This document shows positions 1 to 12,400 of a stretch of 64,000 nucleotides of DNA, piece after piece. The notes under the pieces are model-generated. The model had not been told where the DNA came from and made no database searches. It saw only the letters and a list, made by a program, of their open reading frames with translations. Numbering within the stretch: position 1 is the first letter of the stretch; every line of letters begins with the position of its first letter. The position numbers and the translations under genes were made by a program. The stretch comes from Eupeodes corollae. Taxonomy: Eukaryota; Arthropoda; Insecta; Diptera; Syrphidae. The stretch covers positions 107,987,525-108,051,524 of the forward strand of contig NC_079147.1 in assembly GCF_945859685.1 (NCBI RefSeq). The letters are read 5' to 3'.

Positions 1-600
1 AAAAGGGCACGTCATTGATAGTTAAGATAAAAAGTACAGGTCCTGAATGACTACTCTGGGGAACTCCTGATTTGGAAATGAAAGGGTCAGAGAAAGATCT
101 TCTGAACGTGATAAGTATTTTTTTGAAGATAAGATGAAATCCATGTGATAAACTTGGGTAGGGTTCCCCTTAAGCCTTAAGCTTAAATGTGATGATGTCA
201 TGAGAAAGCTTTAGAATAATCAGTGTAGATACAGTCCAGCTCTTGACCTAGTGTTTATTACCTATAATATTCTTGCATTTTAAATTTAAATTATCACAAA
301 CCACTTGTTTAAAAAGTAAGCAAATACAGGACAGTTTAGAGATTGGTTTGTAAATACTAATATCAGACTTGTTACCATTTTTAAAGACTGGTGTGATAAA
401 TGCCTTCATCCATATGGTTTCGTATTTAGCTAAGCTCAAAGATAGTGAAAGTATGCTAGGAAGGTTAGATGCCACTATTTACTTACATTTGTTTAAGACA
501 ATTGAAGGAGTTCGCTGGTCCAGAGGAATAATTATCTTTAAGTTATGCCAAGTAATACAAGATTTAGTCATACGTCATTTGAACATTACTAAAGGTAGTC
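1..600 (-). mobile_element. J4: jockey-like RT fragment, cut by the window edge
   Basis: The minus strand encodes pieces of a jockey-type reverse transcriptase in several frames. Near 480-250 it reads ITPVFKNGNKSD then PISKLSCI, the usual RT entry block. Near 240-200 comes DCIYTDYSKAF, close to motif A. At about 110-40 comes SGVPQSSHSGPVLFIL, a worn form of the SGVPQGS block. The YADD block would lie beyond position 1. Several frame changes and stops make it a dead copy. Its upstream end abuts the poly(T) tail of J3-A, so J3-A may have landed in or beside it. Confidence 0.75.
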
Positions 601-944
601 TATGGAAAGTGTTGCAAGTATTTTTTTTATAATAAACGGGCACTCAAGGGGTTATTAATACCCTTAACATGTTTAAGGTTTAAACACAGTGCGGGCGTTA
701 GAAAAAAAGGGAAGGATTACAGACGAGATACCGATGCACATTGGTCTAAAAGTTTTGAATATCAAAATGATAAGAAAAAACAGAGCTGGGTAAAGCATTC
801 CACATTCTCGATGTGCGGTTAAAAAAAGAATCTCTAAACTCCTATCCAAGATACTTAAACTTGGTTTAGGGGCACCTGCCCAAATATGCGAGTTATATTC
901 AAGTTTTGGACGAATGAAGGCTTTATAAATTACAGAATATGTGA

Positions 945-1457
945 TCATTCCATAAGACACCTCTTGTCTGTGATATTCATACCGAGTACTAAAAGTTGAT
1001 TAGTTTCCTGGGTGCAAGTGCCGCTCATGGATAGCAGCATCGGGGTAGGGTTACGCTTTAACGACAGGAGACAGCATTGAGTTTTCGAAGCATTAAATTC
1101 TACACGGTTTTTGATTCCCCATTGTACAATGCTGTTGAGATCAGAATTTAATGAGCTTATCATACGCTGCCGTTGAAGTTCCACATCCGAAGGACAAGGA
1201 TGAGAATCTAAAAACGAATATGAAAAGCTGAGGGTAATGTCATCAGCGAAACAATTTAGTGGGTTAGAAGTTTCAGACAAAAGATCATTTATAAAAATAA
1301 GGAAGAGCGTCGGCGACAAAACGGAGCCCTGGGGCACACCAGCGTTTATTTTGTGAACATCAGATTTGAACCGGTCCAACACTACTTGAATTGAACGGTC
1401 CGATAGGTAATTTCTAACCCAACGAAGAAGGGATTCTTCTATGCCAAAAGCACGCAT
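945..1457 (-). pseudogene. RT catalytic core of J3-A
   Basis: An open stretch of 170 codons. In order it shows WVRNYLSDRSIQVV, INAGVPQGSVLSPTLFL, then CFADDITLSF holding the FADD catalytic pair (near 1240-1255), then WGIKNRVEFNASKTQ. These are the palm and thumb blocks of jockey/CR1-type RTs. FADD in place of YADD is usual in this family. The frame breaks at both ends; the C-terminal part (YKAFIRPKLEYNSHIWAGAP) continues in another frame at 960-860. Confidence 0.9.
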
Positions 1458-2069
1458 TTTCGATAAGAGAGCTTGGTGCCAAACTCTATCAAATGCTTTT
1501 GAAATATCAAGTGCAATAAGCTTACTTTCTCAAAAACGATGTAAAGATTTGTTCCACTGTTTGGTGAGATAAACCATGAGATCATTAGTGACCTATTGCT
1601 ACAAAAGATATACTGCCGGTCATTAAGAAGCTTCCGTTCTTCAAGAAATTTCTTAAGCTGAAAATTGATCAGCCTTTTCATGACCTTGGAAAGAAAGGAC
1701 GTGAGTGCTATTGGACGATAGTTAGAGGGGGAGTATTATTCGCCTTTTTTAGGAACAGGCTACACAAATGCAGTTTTGCATCCACTCGGGAAGAGACCTG
1801 TAGAATAAGACAGATGGAAAAGCTTACGCAGTGGTTTTGCCAGCGTTGAAGAACATCTCTTCAGAACAATACAGGGAATAATATCCTGGCCAGCGGATTT
1901 GTGTATGTCAAGATCTCTCAGTACTCTTGCAACTGCACGAGTGCGAAAGAAGATTCGTCCCATAGAATCAAAATATAGAAAGAAATTCTCATCTATTTTT
2001 ACAAAATAGCCAATGAAAGATTACTGAAAGTTGCTAGCAAACTCGTTACAAATTTCTGGAGCACTCCGT

Positions 2070-2510
2070 TTGAGATCAATGATACTTCTAAATAAGACTG
2101 GTCTCCTGATCTGACCCAGTTTATGTATGGAACTTAAAATTCAACTAAAAGAAGAATATTGCTATCCAAAGCAGCCATGTCCATAATATGATCGAAAGTA
2201 AGAGAGAGTTCATCAAAAGCTGAGGCTGAGCTTTTTAGAGGAGTCTAGATATTTAAAACAAAAACATCTTTTGATTGCAGCGATATTTGAAAGCAAATAA
2301 TTGCAATTGTCAGGTTAAAAGGTAATGTTATGAAAGTCGTATACAAATTATTTCCAATATCTATAAAGACTCCACCAATTACTGAATTTGCTATATTCAT
2401 TTGACAATTTGTCCTGAAAATAAAGAACACTTGATCAAAAAGTTCTATGTCTAAGATAGTGGCGTTTAACAATGTTGCAGTAAAAGCGAATAGATCGTAT
2501 TCTAAACTCT
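2070..2510 (-). pseudogene. Endonuclease (EEP) domain remnant of J3-A
   Basis: The minus strand reads GGVFIDIGNNLYTTFI, then SKDVFVLNIYTPLKSS, then ILLLVEF and VPYINW. This matches the apurinic-type endonuclease domain of jockey elements, where the last block is normally LGDFN followed by P.I.W. Here the Gly-Asp pair has become Val-Glu and a stop follows, so the catalytic aspartate is gone. Such domains nick the target DNA before reverse transcription. Confidence 0.7.
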
Positions 2511-2520
2511 GAGAATTATT

Positions 2521-3664
2521 ACAAATCTTACTTGTTTTTCAATTAAGTCATAATTAGTTCTGGTCTGAATTTATATAATTTTCTTACAATTCTTAAAAAT
2601 GTTTAATTCAATCACTTTCAAAAATAAAAACTATTCTACTGTGGATATTTTGTTTTTGATAATTTTTCACTGTACCATATCCAAAGTTTTCAGGGAACTG
2701 CCAAACCAAAATATTAGATATCAAATTTTACATAAACAATTTTGTCCATTATTTTCTATGAATCAAATATGAACGATTTATGAATGCAAATGGCATTTAA
2801 ATTGAAAATCATTCAAGTCGTTTATTTTGATCCTAGAAAAGAGTTTTTTGATTTTTAGTAACACTACAAAGTTACTATTCTAATGCTAATAAAAACAAAC
2901 ACAGAAGGAAGTAATTCCCCTGTGACATGTTATAGTACTTTCAACAACACTGATTTGTTAAGCCAAACAGAAGCGCAATCCAAGCCTTTATGCAAATCCT
3001 TATCCTGTGAGATTTTTACGTAAACATTGCTACTGGCAAATTATTGTCCTTTGTATGAAACCAAATGGAATAAAAACACAAAGTTCTTCCTCTTGTTACC
3101 ACATACTACATACATATATACCTCCTAGCTAGAGCTACCCCTAGCCCTACCTTACCTACCCTATACCAACAATGCCAGATTCCCAAATAAGATTTTTCAT
3201 TTGAGCACTTTTTCATCCGTATCTAAATACGTACCTAACATTCCCAGTTTGAAATTTTGTGTTTTTGTTTTTGTTTTATTTTTTTTTATTTTGTTAACGA
3301 GTCATTTGAATGTTACTTTTTTATCCTTTCTAGTATCTATATACATATATGTTGTAGGAAGTAGGTAGATACAGGTATTACAAACACCTTTTGGAGTTAT
3401 AAATAATTATTAAAATACGCGTGAATAAAAACAGGTGACATGCGGGGTTACTATGACAGCTTTTTGCTTTGGTAAACATAAAATATGGGAAATATTTGAA
3501 AAACAAAAAAATATAAATCATCAGAAGGAAATGAAAATATGTGGGACTAAGCAAAACATCAGGAACCTAGAGATTCTTTGTAAAGCTGTTAAGTCAGTTG
3601 GAAATTCTTCTTTATTTAATTTCGTAGAAATAATTACTATTATGCTTGGTTAAATAAATGATTA
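2521..3664. other. AT-rich stretch without recognised genes
   Basis: About 1.1 kb of strongly AT-rich sequence. A 72-codon open frame at 3435-3653 (+) has no recognisable motif and the composition of its surroundings, so I do not call it a gene. A C/T-rich run with CCTA-type repeats lies at about 3120-3175. Confidence 0.6.
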
Positions 3665-3990
3665 TTGTTATTTTATGGTTGTGATAGATTTAGGTCTTAG
3701 GATTCTAAATGGTCCTAAGTTAAATTAACGGATAAGTATTACTTTTCCATATAACATTTATTTATTTTAAATTAAAAGGTTAGTTATTAAACTAGCTGAC
3801 CCGGCCACGCGTTGCCTCGGCTAAGTTTTTTTTGTATATTACATTGCTGTAAACTATTTCAGGGGAATAGAGAGAGAAAATTAAAAAATGGACATCACCA
3901 TGCTTTTTTACGTAGATTCCATTTATAAGAAAACATGGCGACGTTTTTGACTGATTTTCTACTACCGTTACCACTTTTTACAATAAAATT
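3665..3990 (-). repeat. Short dispersed repeat with a GACCCGGCCACGCGTTGC box
   Basis: The box GACCCGGCCACGCGTTGC lies at 3799-3816. A minus-strand open frame of 60 codons (3974-3792) ends through it, with LIFSLYSPEIVYSNVIYKK followed by LAEATRGRVS. I recall similar boxes at the ends of arthropod repeats, perhaps of Penelope type, but I cannot confirm the family from this sequence. The outer limits are not defined by terminal repeats and are approximate. Confidence 0.4.
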
Positions 3991-4430
3991 ATTATTTACA
4001 AACGAAGATGGAAATTTTAATGCTGGTATAAGATCTGACTGATTTGGGATTTGAAGGTGAAGGACTTTGAACGCAAAAATCAGTACAAAAGAATTAAATT
4101 TAAAATGTATTATTATATGTTTTCAAGTTTATAACAAATGAGAATATTATAAAGTTTTTAGTAAATAACATGTGACAGATAAACATATAAATGAAATAGC
4201 TAGGGCGGATAGTTTAAAATCTTCTAACAATACTATTTATTATTTTAAATTAAAAATACTTTTAAGTTCAATTTTATTCAGCAATAATCGCTGCACAATA
4301 TTTTTGGTTAACCTGTCTTTCGCTAAAACAAATAGGTCTGATGGTTTTACTACACGTGAATTTAGGACATTGTTTGGCCTTGTATCTTATTTATAGACAT
4401 GGCAAAGTCTAATCAAATTAAAAACTGTAA
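3991..4430. other. AT-rich stretch, nothing recognised
   Basis: A 74-codon open frame at 4172-4396 (+) is AT-rich, without motifs, and not supported as a gene. Confidence 0.5.
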
Positions 4431-5380
4431 CCTTCTGAAGAGTATGGTAGAATCTGACGGTATCATTGAGAGACGTGGCAACAGGACCATTTTTCCTTTA
4501 AATCTGGCAGTTAAAATGGTTGCTTAAAGAATATTTCCGGTTATCTTTTTGATGACCAAACGTCTACATATTAATCAGTTCTGAAAAATGGCAAAAGAAA
4601 TCAACGGTTAACACAGATGGCTTAAGGTTTCCACAGATGGTCTATCTGAATATTTCAAAAATATTTTTCAAATCAACCCAACAGCTACTTTCTAATACTC
4701 ACAGCCGCTCGTGTGTGATGAAATATTGGACTCAGTTATATCAGTCAATGAAATACAACTCGTTCTCTAAAGAGCCAAGGACGGAAAAGCCCCACGTGAA
4801 GATGGAATACCCTACGAATATTTTAAAAATGCAACGCCTACTTTTTATTACCATCCACATACACTTTTTAATAAGATTTTTGATAATGCTGATGTACCGT
4901 CTACTACTTCTAAAAATCGATAATTTTTCCAATCCATAAGAAAGGTGATCTAAATGCAGTTGGATACTACTATTAATAGTGGTGTTCTCATTAACATGCT
5001 GGAAAACTTGGTGGATGTAAGCAACATTCTTACAGAAGTTCAAGCAGGCTTTAGAAAGAACTATTCGACGGTTGACCACATATTTACTTTAACATTAATA
5101 GTAAAAGCATTTCAAGCCAGAAACAAAAAAGTATCCACATTGTTTGTCGATTCTAAAGCTGCATTTGATTTGGTGAATCGAAATGCTTTATTTTTAAAAA
5201 TTTAACAACTTAAAGTGTTAGCAAAATTCATTCAAATAATCCGTTGTTTGTACACAGATACTGAAGTTGCAGTCTAGGATGGCAAAACATATGCAAAACC
5301 ATTAAAATCACTTAATGGAGTAAAGCAGGATGTCTACTCAGTGCTCTTCTATTTGCTCTTTTTAACTTCCCATAGCAAGT
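4431..5380 (+). mobile_element. J5-A: jockey-superfamily RT fragment
   Basis: Plus-strand frames pieced together give LSEYFKNIFQINPTATF (about 4645-4700), DEILDSVISVNEIQ (4720), AKDGKAPREDGIPYEYFKN (about 4770-4830), then QAGFRKNYSTVDHIFTLT (5043-5096), FVDSKAAFDLVNRNALF (5147-5200, motif A) and LNGVKQD (5312). The last block should be GVKQGCLLSP; a frameshift breaks it and the sequence ends before YADD. The same family appears as J5-B at 47753-48690. Confidence 0.8.
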
Positions 5381-6285
5381 TATTTTAATGGGTCCGAATT
5401 CTCAAATTGAACATTTTGACATTTCTTGACGTTTCAAAGCCCCTACGCGGAAAGAAGTGTATGGCATTTATGACAATGCTAGTATGGCATTGAGACCCAT
5501 ACTAAAAAAGTATCGGTGATATTCCCACATTGTCTTGCAACAACTCCTATAAGTATGGGGTTATGTACTATACTGTATGGTACCAAAATCTTTGCTTGTA
5601 ACACAAGGGCGCATAGTACGTTTGACGAGACAGTATTGCCTTCAGCCCCATACGGTACCGGAAATGTCACAATGGTACTAGTTTTTCCCGCGATTATTTA
5701 TGGCGTTATAACCGATACCCTTATTGGATTACTGCCAATAGTGCAGATAGGAGGATCTTATGTTGCGTCCCGAAAATAAACAAAAGTGAGTCCCAAACGC
5801 GAGAAAAAATCTAATAAACTATTAGCAGTACTGATTTCCAATAAATCTGGTTGGCTTCTCGAAACTTATTTTTAGCTAACTTCAGATGTAACTTAAGTTT
5901 GATAAATCTTAAGTTTTGTCATAAATAAAGTTTCTGAACACAACCATAATGTTTGACATAAGATTTGACAACCAACTTATATGTCAATCATTCTGTCGCA
6001 CTTCAGAACAAGGAGATTTATTTATTATGGTAAACTCCAAAAAAAAAAAAAAATCAGAACACGGAAAAAAGTATTACGATTGACGATATTGTGTTATGAT
6101 CATAGTTATGATATTCTATCTTTGTGAGTGACGATTACCGCTACATGCGCGAGAACTTTCGTTACTTTTGTGATCCTTTGTGATAGTGACATTCCGAGTA
6201 GTGGCTCTTTTTTTTTGCTGATATTTTGTGATAGTGACACTTTACTGTTAAGTTACTGTTAAGTGAGCGAAAAATGTTCTCACTT
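5381..6285. other. Unassigned stretch
   Basis: No element recognised. Between about 5479 and 5670 both strands are open (63 codons minus, 87 codons plus), with a short hairpin AGTATGG/CCATACT at 5481-5503. Past 5780 the DNA is AT-rich with an A-run at about 6040-6053. Confidence 0.5.
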
Positions 6286-6419
6286 TGAATAATTACGTTA
6301 CGAAGTCGAGGAGAAGACGACCTGACTTAGGTCTTCGCAGTCAATCAAATGTGCGAAAAGCTATCTCACGTATGCTGACATGCGACGCTATTACATATGG
6401 AATGCATCATCGAAATCGT

Positions 6420-7684
6420 TTCAGCGTCGAAAACAAGGAACACCTGTTGAAGGACATCCAAATGTATTTTCTTCAGACGCTCTGGGTCGAATCTACACAG
6501 TACATCCAAATAACGATGAATGATATTATTTGCGTTTGTTTTTGCTGAATGTTCGAGGAATTTATTTCCTTGAAGCTCGCGGAGGAAACCGGAAAACGTT
6601 CTTAATGTCATTGCTTTTGGAGAGGATCAGATCGCGAAATGATATTGCTCTAGCGTTAGCTTCATCTCGAATAGCTGCGACTCTGCTAGATGGCTGACGA
6701 ACTGCGCATTCTGCCTTGAAATTACTATTAAATATGCAAATCACCGAAACAACAATTTGCAAAGTCGGCAAAAATAGCGTAATGGCCAAGATCCTACAGG
6801 TATGCAAATTAATTAATGGTCTATAAGAGGTCATTTAAGGAGCTGGATAGAACATTAAAAGATCTTCGTGACAACCAAAATATTTTTGATTCTGTTGTCA
6901 GGTGATTTTCGTCAGACTCTCCAGTTATTGCCCGATCGACTGTTGCTGATGAACTAAATGCATGCCTAAAATCAATGAATTTGTATCAGCACGTAAAGAC
7001 ACTCCAATTAGCAACTTACATGCCAATATTTTTGCAACATGATGAATCTGCAAATGTGTTTCAGAAGCGCTTGTTAGATATTGGAAATAATAAAGTTGCA
7101 ATGGACACCTCAACCGGATTCATCACATTACCCTCAGATTTCTGTCACATCACAGATTCAAAAGAGGAGCTTATTTAGCGTGTTTTCCTAGATATAGCGC
7201 AAAAGTTCAATAACCATAATTGGCTGGGTGAACGAGCAATATTGGGAGCGAAAAATAAAGATGTCAAGGATTTCGATGCGACCATTCAGAATTTTATTCC
7301 AAGTCAGTTGGTTTCCTTCAAATTGGTCGACACCGTTATTAACCAGGATGACTTAGTCAACTATCTCACCGTGTTTTTAAATTGAATTGCCTGGATTACC
7401 ACCTAACAGTTTGCAGTTAAAAGTAGGATCAGTTGTCATCATGCTGCGTAACATCAACCTCGACTATGGAATGGAACAAGACTGTCTGTGAAAAAACTGA
7501 TCAATAACGTCATTGAGGCAACAATCATAAAAGGAAAATACAAACGAGAGGATGTCTTGATGCCGCGAATACCGATGATTCAAACGGATTTACCATTCGA
7601 TTTTAAACGCTTACAACTTCCAGTACGTCTGGCGTTTGAGATGACTGCAGATTTAAATGGTTTGAAGCTGTTGAGAGCCCATTG
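6420..7684 (+). mobile_element. Helitron helicase (Pif1-type) remnant, internally deleted
   Basis: The plus strand reads GHPNVFSSDALGRIYTVHPN (about 6452-6511) and LRLFLLNVRG, blocks I know from animal Helitron proteins ahead of the helicase. It then jumps directly to IYFLEARGGNRKTFLMSLL, the Walker A region, at 6560-6620. Intact copies have a long segment between these, so roughly 150-200 codons are missing. The Walker A GGTGKT is degraded to GGNRKT (6581-6598). Helicase motifs continue through LLDIGNNKVAMDTSTGFITL (7071-7130), VKKLINNVIEATIIKGK (7486-7536) and PRIPMIQT to about 7684. Stops and frameshifts at 6692, 6825-6960 and 7380-7480 make it inactive. No Helitron termini were identified. 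Confidence 0.85.
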
Positions 7685-7689
7685 AAACT

Positions 7690-7850
7690 TTGTCCTTGTG
7701 GATATGATAAACTGAAAAACCAATATGATTGTTGCAAGTTGCGGTTAGATAACTTCCAGTAAAATTAGTATCCAATATTAAGTTCAGCGATTCTTCACTT
7801 AAAATTGTCCACGAGTCATCTGCATTTTTCCCACAGCTTGACATCGCTGG
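7690..7850 (-). mobile_element. LOA-type element scrap (pre-RT region)
   Basis: The minus strand reads KNADDSWTILSEESLNLILD then TNFTGS, close to the LOA-1 block DGTWTASPAESLNLLMKT and THFPGC at 30904-30966. It lies immediately after the Helitron remnant in opposite orientation. It is too short to place further. Confidence 0.55.
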
Positions 7851-9520
7851 ATTAGTTGAAAGGAATATTCCCGGTCTTATTAAACTTTGGAGCATTCCAC
7901 ACTTGGACCCCTTTTTGTTTTAGCTCTCCTTCAGTTAAACTTCTCATCTAGTTAGCTTTTCATTTGATTGTAGATGTCAATAGATGATGGATAGAAGCCA
8001 GAAATATTATGTTAAAGACATGTCTTCCATTAAGGCACTGGTAAGGCTTAGTGGACCATTAATTGACTGTGTACAATTTACCAGTAAGTTCAATATTAAA
8101 TGGAACATTAACTTAAAATTATTACAAGGAACCGCAGTGTGATTAGACTCATATTTAATTGTCTGTAATCAGAGCGTTTTTGAAAGAATAACTATTAAAG
8201 TGGCCGCCTAATTGTTAAAGATTGACGATTGGTTTTTAGGAACCCATTTTGTAGCACATTCATCTAGACCTACTTAAACTTATTTTCTAAAAATTACAGT
8301 TCTTGAAGTACTCGTAACATTGTTAAATATACTATAAATAAACTGGAAGTATAAAACAATTCACGATAACATAAAAGACTTCGTTTTGCTCGTATAAAAT
8401 TAATTTCTATCCCACTGTGAATCATAAATGAAGAAATCCATTTTTTCGGTAAACACAACAAGTTTCAAAAATATTATCTACTCCTTGTAAAGCAACAAAA
8501 CATAAAGATTATTTTTATCCACGATGTTACACAAAAAAAAATCAAATACAAAAATATTTCACGTTATGCTTTTATACAAATGGCGCTTATTACGTTCAAG
8601 GTAAACTGAGAGTTATCTTCTAACCTGATGTTTAATAAGCACAAAAGTTTCATATTTCCATAATATTATGTATTTATAAACCTTGGAAAAAGGTAATGTT
8701 TTAAATTTCACAACTGATTAACATATTATTAGATGGAAGTTCGCTTTTCCCACAAATATCAAAAACCACCACATTTTGACAGTATAATACTTTTTTGTTT
8801 AACTTTACACCTATCACATTTCTCTCACATTTCAAAAAGGATCATATCTGATTTGTATTCTAATTTAAAATCAAAAAACTTTTTAGAATTCCCGGAAAAA
8901 TAATTATAATTACTCAGATAATAATGGTAGTTAGGTTTTGAATAATTGAGGTCTTTCTATGCAGGTGTTAAGTTTTTCGATAATCATCGTTCAGGAAAAA
9001 GTCAATCATAATTAGAATATTAAGGTCAAGGATATTATTTCCAATTCTGAAAATCTGTAAACCTCTATTCTACAAGTTCCAAAACAGATTTTAATTACTT
9101 CCCTTAGTTTTGCTACATAATAAACTATATACGAGGAAATGTGTATGTTTCCTTTTACTTCGATTTATTATTGTAATGTAAGTTTGTGAAGGTGCGTGTT
9201 GTTGTGCGTGATTAAAGATTCAAGTTTGATTTTTGTTCTCATGCAAAACTTACCTCACGTAATCCCTATGTATTTTCACCTCCCCTCCTTCCACTGAGCC
9301 CTCACAGTCTACAGTCTATATCACAATTTCAAAGTAAAAGTCAAAGCAAATATTTCGATATCATCTTCGTCATATATCTTATGATTTGTGTTGTTATTTA
9401 TTTTTTGTATGAACGTTAGACTATAATACGTTAAGGTGGTCCTTAAAGTATGATAAGACGTTACTTTAAAAATATAAATGTTTTACAAAAAGTAACAGTG
9501 TGTTTGTATACACATTTCAA
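7851..9520. other. AT-rich stretch without recognised genes
   Basis: About 1.7 kb, strongly AT-rich, no open frame above 60 codons and no repeat family recognised. Confidence 0.6.
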
Positions 9521-11510
9521 CGAAAATTAAATTGTTGGTCGAAGACATAGCTCTTGCAATGTAACCTTGAACTAGTTTTGGCACGAAATTGTCAATTCTG
9601 TTGATTCGAGCCACGTTGTATAGGACCTCGTTGGAATAGTAATACACGTAAGAATATTCGGCTGTTCGATATTAGCCTGTGCAGCGTCGTAAACACTACC
9701 CTGAAAGTTGTCAGAACAGCATTTATGTGTCTGTCGAAATACAAATATTGATCTAACCATATACCGACGTACTTTACTACTTTTGCTCGCTAATGGCTGC
9801 CCGTGAAGATCAACGATGACCATCTTGCGCAAATTCTTGCAGGTATCCCTCGTGGCCCTAGCCAATGGAGTCTTGAACAAAATTGTTTCCGGCTTCTGGC
9901 CATTTATTTTCAGTTTCCAGTCGTCGCAATATCGCTGAATCTTGTCGAAATCACGCTGCAAGAGAATTCTAATAACCTCAACCTTTCGGGTAGTTCTGTA
10001 CGCAATTAGATCGTCGGCGTACGCGAATGTCTTTGTAAGATTACCTATCAGATCGCTGCTGTAAATGTTGATGAAAATCGGCAAAATTCACCGCTCCCTG
10101 TTGAAGACCATTTTTAATTAAGAGTGGTATGGTAGAAGTTACATTGCCACTTTTGACAACAAACTTTCCACCGTTAAGCACATCATAAAGTATATACATA
10201 CATCAATGGCTTGCTTATTCCAAGCCTGCTTAGTTTTAGGTAAAGACCCTCTAACCATATGGCCTTTCCGAATCAACAAGAACAGCACCTGTGCATTGTT
10301 GTTTTGATTTATTCCATTGGATATCAGAAACGAGTTTAGACGAAGCATGAATTCGGTTATAACCCGCCTTGAACCCGAACTGTTTATCCGGAATTATTTT
10401 GTTGTCCGCAGCCCACTTAGTCAGAGCCTTGTTGATGATCTTTTCGAAAACTTTGCTGATGCTCGGAAGAAGACTTATCGACCGAAGATTTGACGGGTTG
10501 GAGTTGTCCTTTCCCTTTTTCGGGAGAGGATGAACCACAGCGGCTTCCAATGCACTGGATGATATGCATTATTCAGTGCTTTGTTGAAGAGTGTGGTGTA
10601 AATGTCAATTGCTTCCATCGGTAAATGTCTTAGTTCCATCGACACCTGCTGAAGATAAGCTGAAGCTCAACATTCGTCACTAACAGGGGACTTGGTCCCG
10701 TTTGCTCGGCGATTATGGCATTTGCCAAGGAATCGTCATCGAACCGCATGAAACCACGGTTCTCAGATCGCCATTGTGTAATATCACTTCGAAGGTAAAA
10801 GTGATTAAGTAGGGCTCTGTTTTCCAGGTCGTGGTTGGGGCGAATGCTAACCTTGTACACTTGTTGGAAAGCAGCTCCCACCACCTCCACTTTTTCCTTC
10901 GGATCTTCAATTATGTAAAAGTCATCGTCAAGGATGGCTTCTTCTGGATCTATCTACGATGTCCGGAGTGCGTCTTTGTTCTCTTCAGTTCTTTGGAGTT
11001 TCAGACACGGAAGGTCATAATCGATTTTTTTTTTCCTGAATAAGTTGTTGATTTTAGGGTACATACTAGGGTAACTGGAATTAACTGACCAGATCTTGTG
11101 GTCCCAGTACTTGTTAATTGATAACCTCTATTGTCCTTAATCATTAGATTGACCTATTTTATTGACGACTTCAGTGTCCTAACCTCCAAGTCGTGTGGGT
11201 CTGTAAGTGGTCTGTAGAAGTTTTTGAGTCTTGTCAGTAATCCACTCTTGTGCTTACGAAGTGCGTCAATAGGTGCGTTTCTGTAAGCGTCCATTTGGTC
11301 CCGTTCTTTGTACTTTGGTATTGTCCATTCCATCGTTCGTTCTATTGTTTCGTCCATCAGTTTTAAATGTTGGTCAATTTGTATTTGTCATGTTTATGTT
11401 GTTTGGTGGGGGTATGGCACTCGAACGAAGTTCGCTCGCTAAGGCGTTGGTGAAAGGAGGCCAACGCATCTTACTGTAATTGTAAGAGTGCGTTGCAACG
11501 TATTTCTTAT
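9521..11510 (-). mobile_element. J1-A: jockey-like element, decayed copy
   Basis: Read 5' to 3' on the minus strand: MDETIERTMEW leader (11357), LTDPHDLEVRTLKSSIK, then VSIRPNHDLENRALLNHFY (about 10840), then LPKKGKDNSNPSNLRSISLL (10530), KQFGFKAGYNRIHASSKLVS, FAYADDLIAY (about 10030) and a thumb region to 9572. These blocks align codon by codon with J1-B (22460-24720). The RT is split over frames, and about 30 residues around motif A and the QGAVNS block are scrambled near 10085-10260. Similarity to J1-B stops at about 9521. Confidence 0.88.
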
Positions 11511-12400
11511 CTTAGAAACTCTTTTGGCTATGGAGCTGCAATTTGAGTGGGTGCTTGTCATCAAATGGCTTAGTAAGTGTTTTAAATTTTGAATTCCTTG
11601 CTTAAAGGGTGGATCGACAGAGATTGTTTCGGTAAATATATGTTAGTGCCAGAACTGCCCTTTAACCACCTTCATTATCAGTTCCAGCATTTAAAAACAA
11701 TACAATATTTAGTGAATGTTTCCCTTAAACAATATTTTGATTGGTTTCTGTGAACAAAAATTGGATTCATTTTGGGACTGAAACTTCAAAATCAATCGAA
11801 TGTCAATCCTTGTTTCCCATTAATTTTAAAGCAGTCTTGCGATTTTTATCTTTGGTATCATTTTTAAAAATTGCTGAAGTCTCAGAATATAATCGATTTC
11901 TTCGGTACATTAAAAAGTGCATCCATTTATTATGAATTTTGTCCCTCTTGAGTTTGCTAAAACTTGTCATCTAAGGACTTCTAAGAACGTTTAATTTACG
12001 ATTTACTTTTAAAGTTATTGAAGTTCACAACTAAACATGTATACCTACCTTTATTATGAATTTATTGTTAAAAATTCGTATTTAATAACTTTCCTAACCT
12101 TCGACTTTCAAGAAGATATTCACACTAATACCTTTGAACACCGGGATTTCAAAAACATAAACTACTTCATAGTGCTGTTTTAAGTTGTAAGACTTTTCGA
12201 TACGCTTGTTATTTTAAAAGCTAAAAGCTCCCTTCCAAGCACAAATGCAGAGACTTCGTCTTGACATTTTTTATTAACAATACTGTTTACTTCAAAACAA
12301 AACGGTCTTAGCTATAAGTTCAGCAAAGGTTATGTTTTCCTGTGCTCGTTTTAATATTTGTCAAAGCAACAAACAAATTGGGAAGCTACTTAAGCGAAAT
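11511..12400. other. AT-rich stretch, no gene recognised
   Basis: A 64-codon open frame at 11741-11935 (+) has no motif. Nothing else stands out. Confidence 0.5.

Larger units (their letters stand above)
615..2520 (-). mobile_element. J3-A: jockey-like non-LTR retrotransposon, decayed
   Basis: A minus-strand element with remnants of an endonuclease (about 2510-2070), then RT (about 1963-700), then a T-run at 622-630 that is the poly(A) tail on the minus strand. Between endonuclease and RT there is a deletion, since the domains follow each other too closely. The RT start reads DIHKSAGQDIIP near 1900. Sister copies J3-B and J3-C at 15867-17980 share long nucleotide similarity, including the 3' end with its ATAATAA-like stretch beside the tail. 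Frames change at about 1690 and 1450. It has no chance of coding a full protein. Confidence 0.85.
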
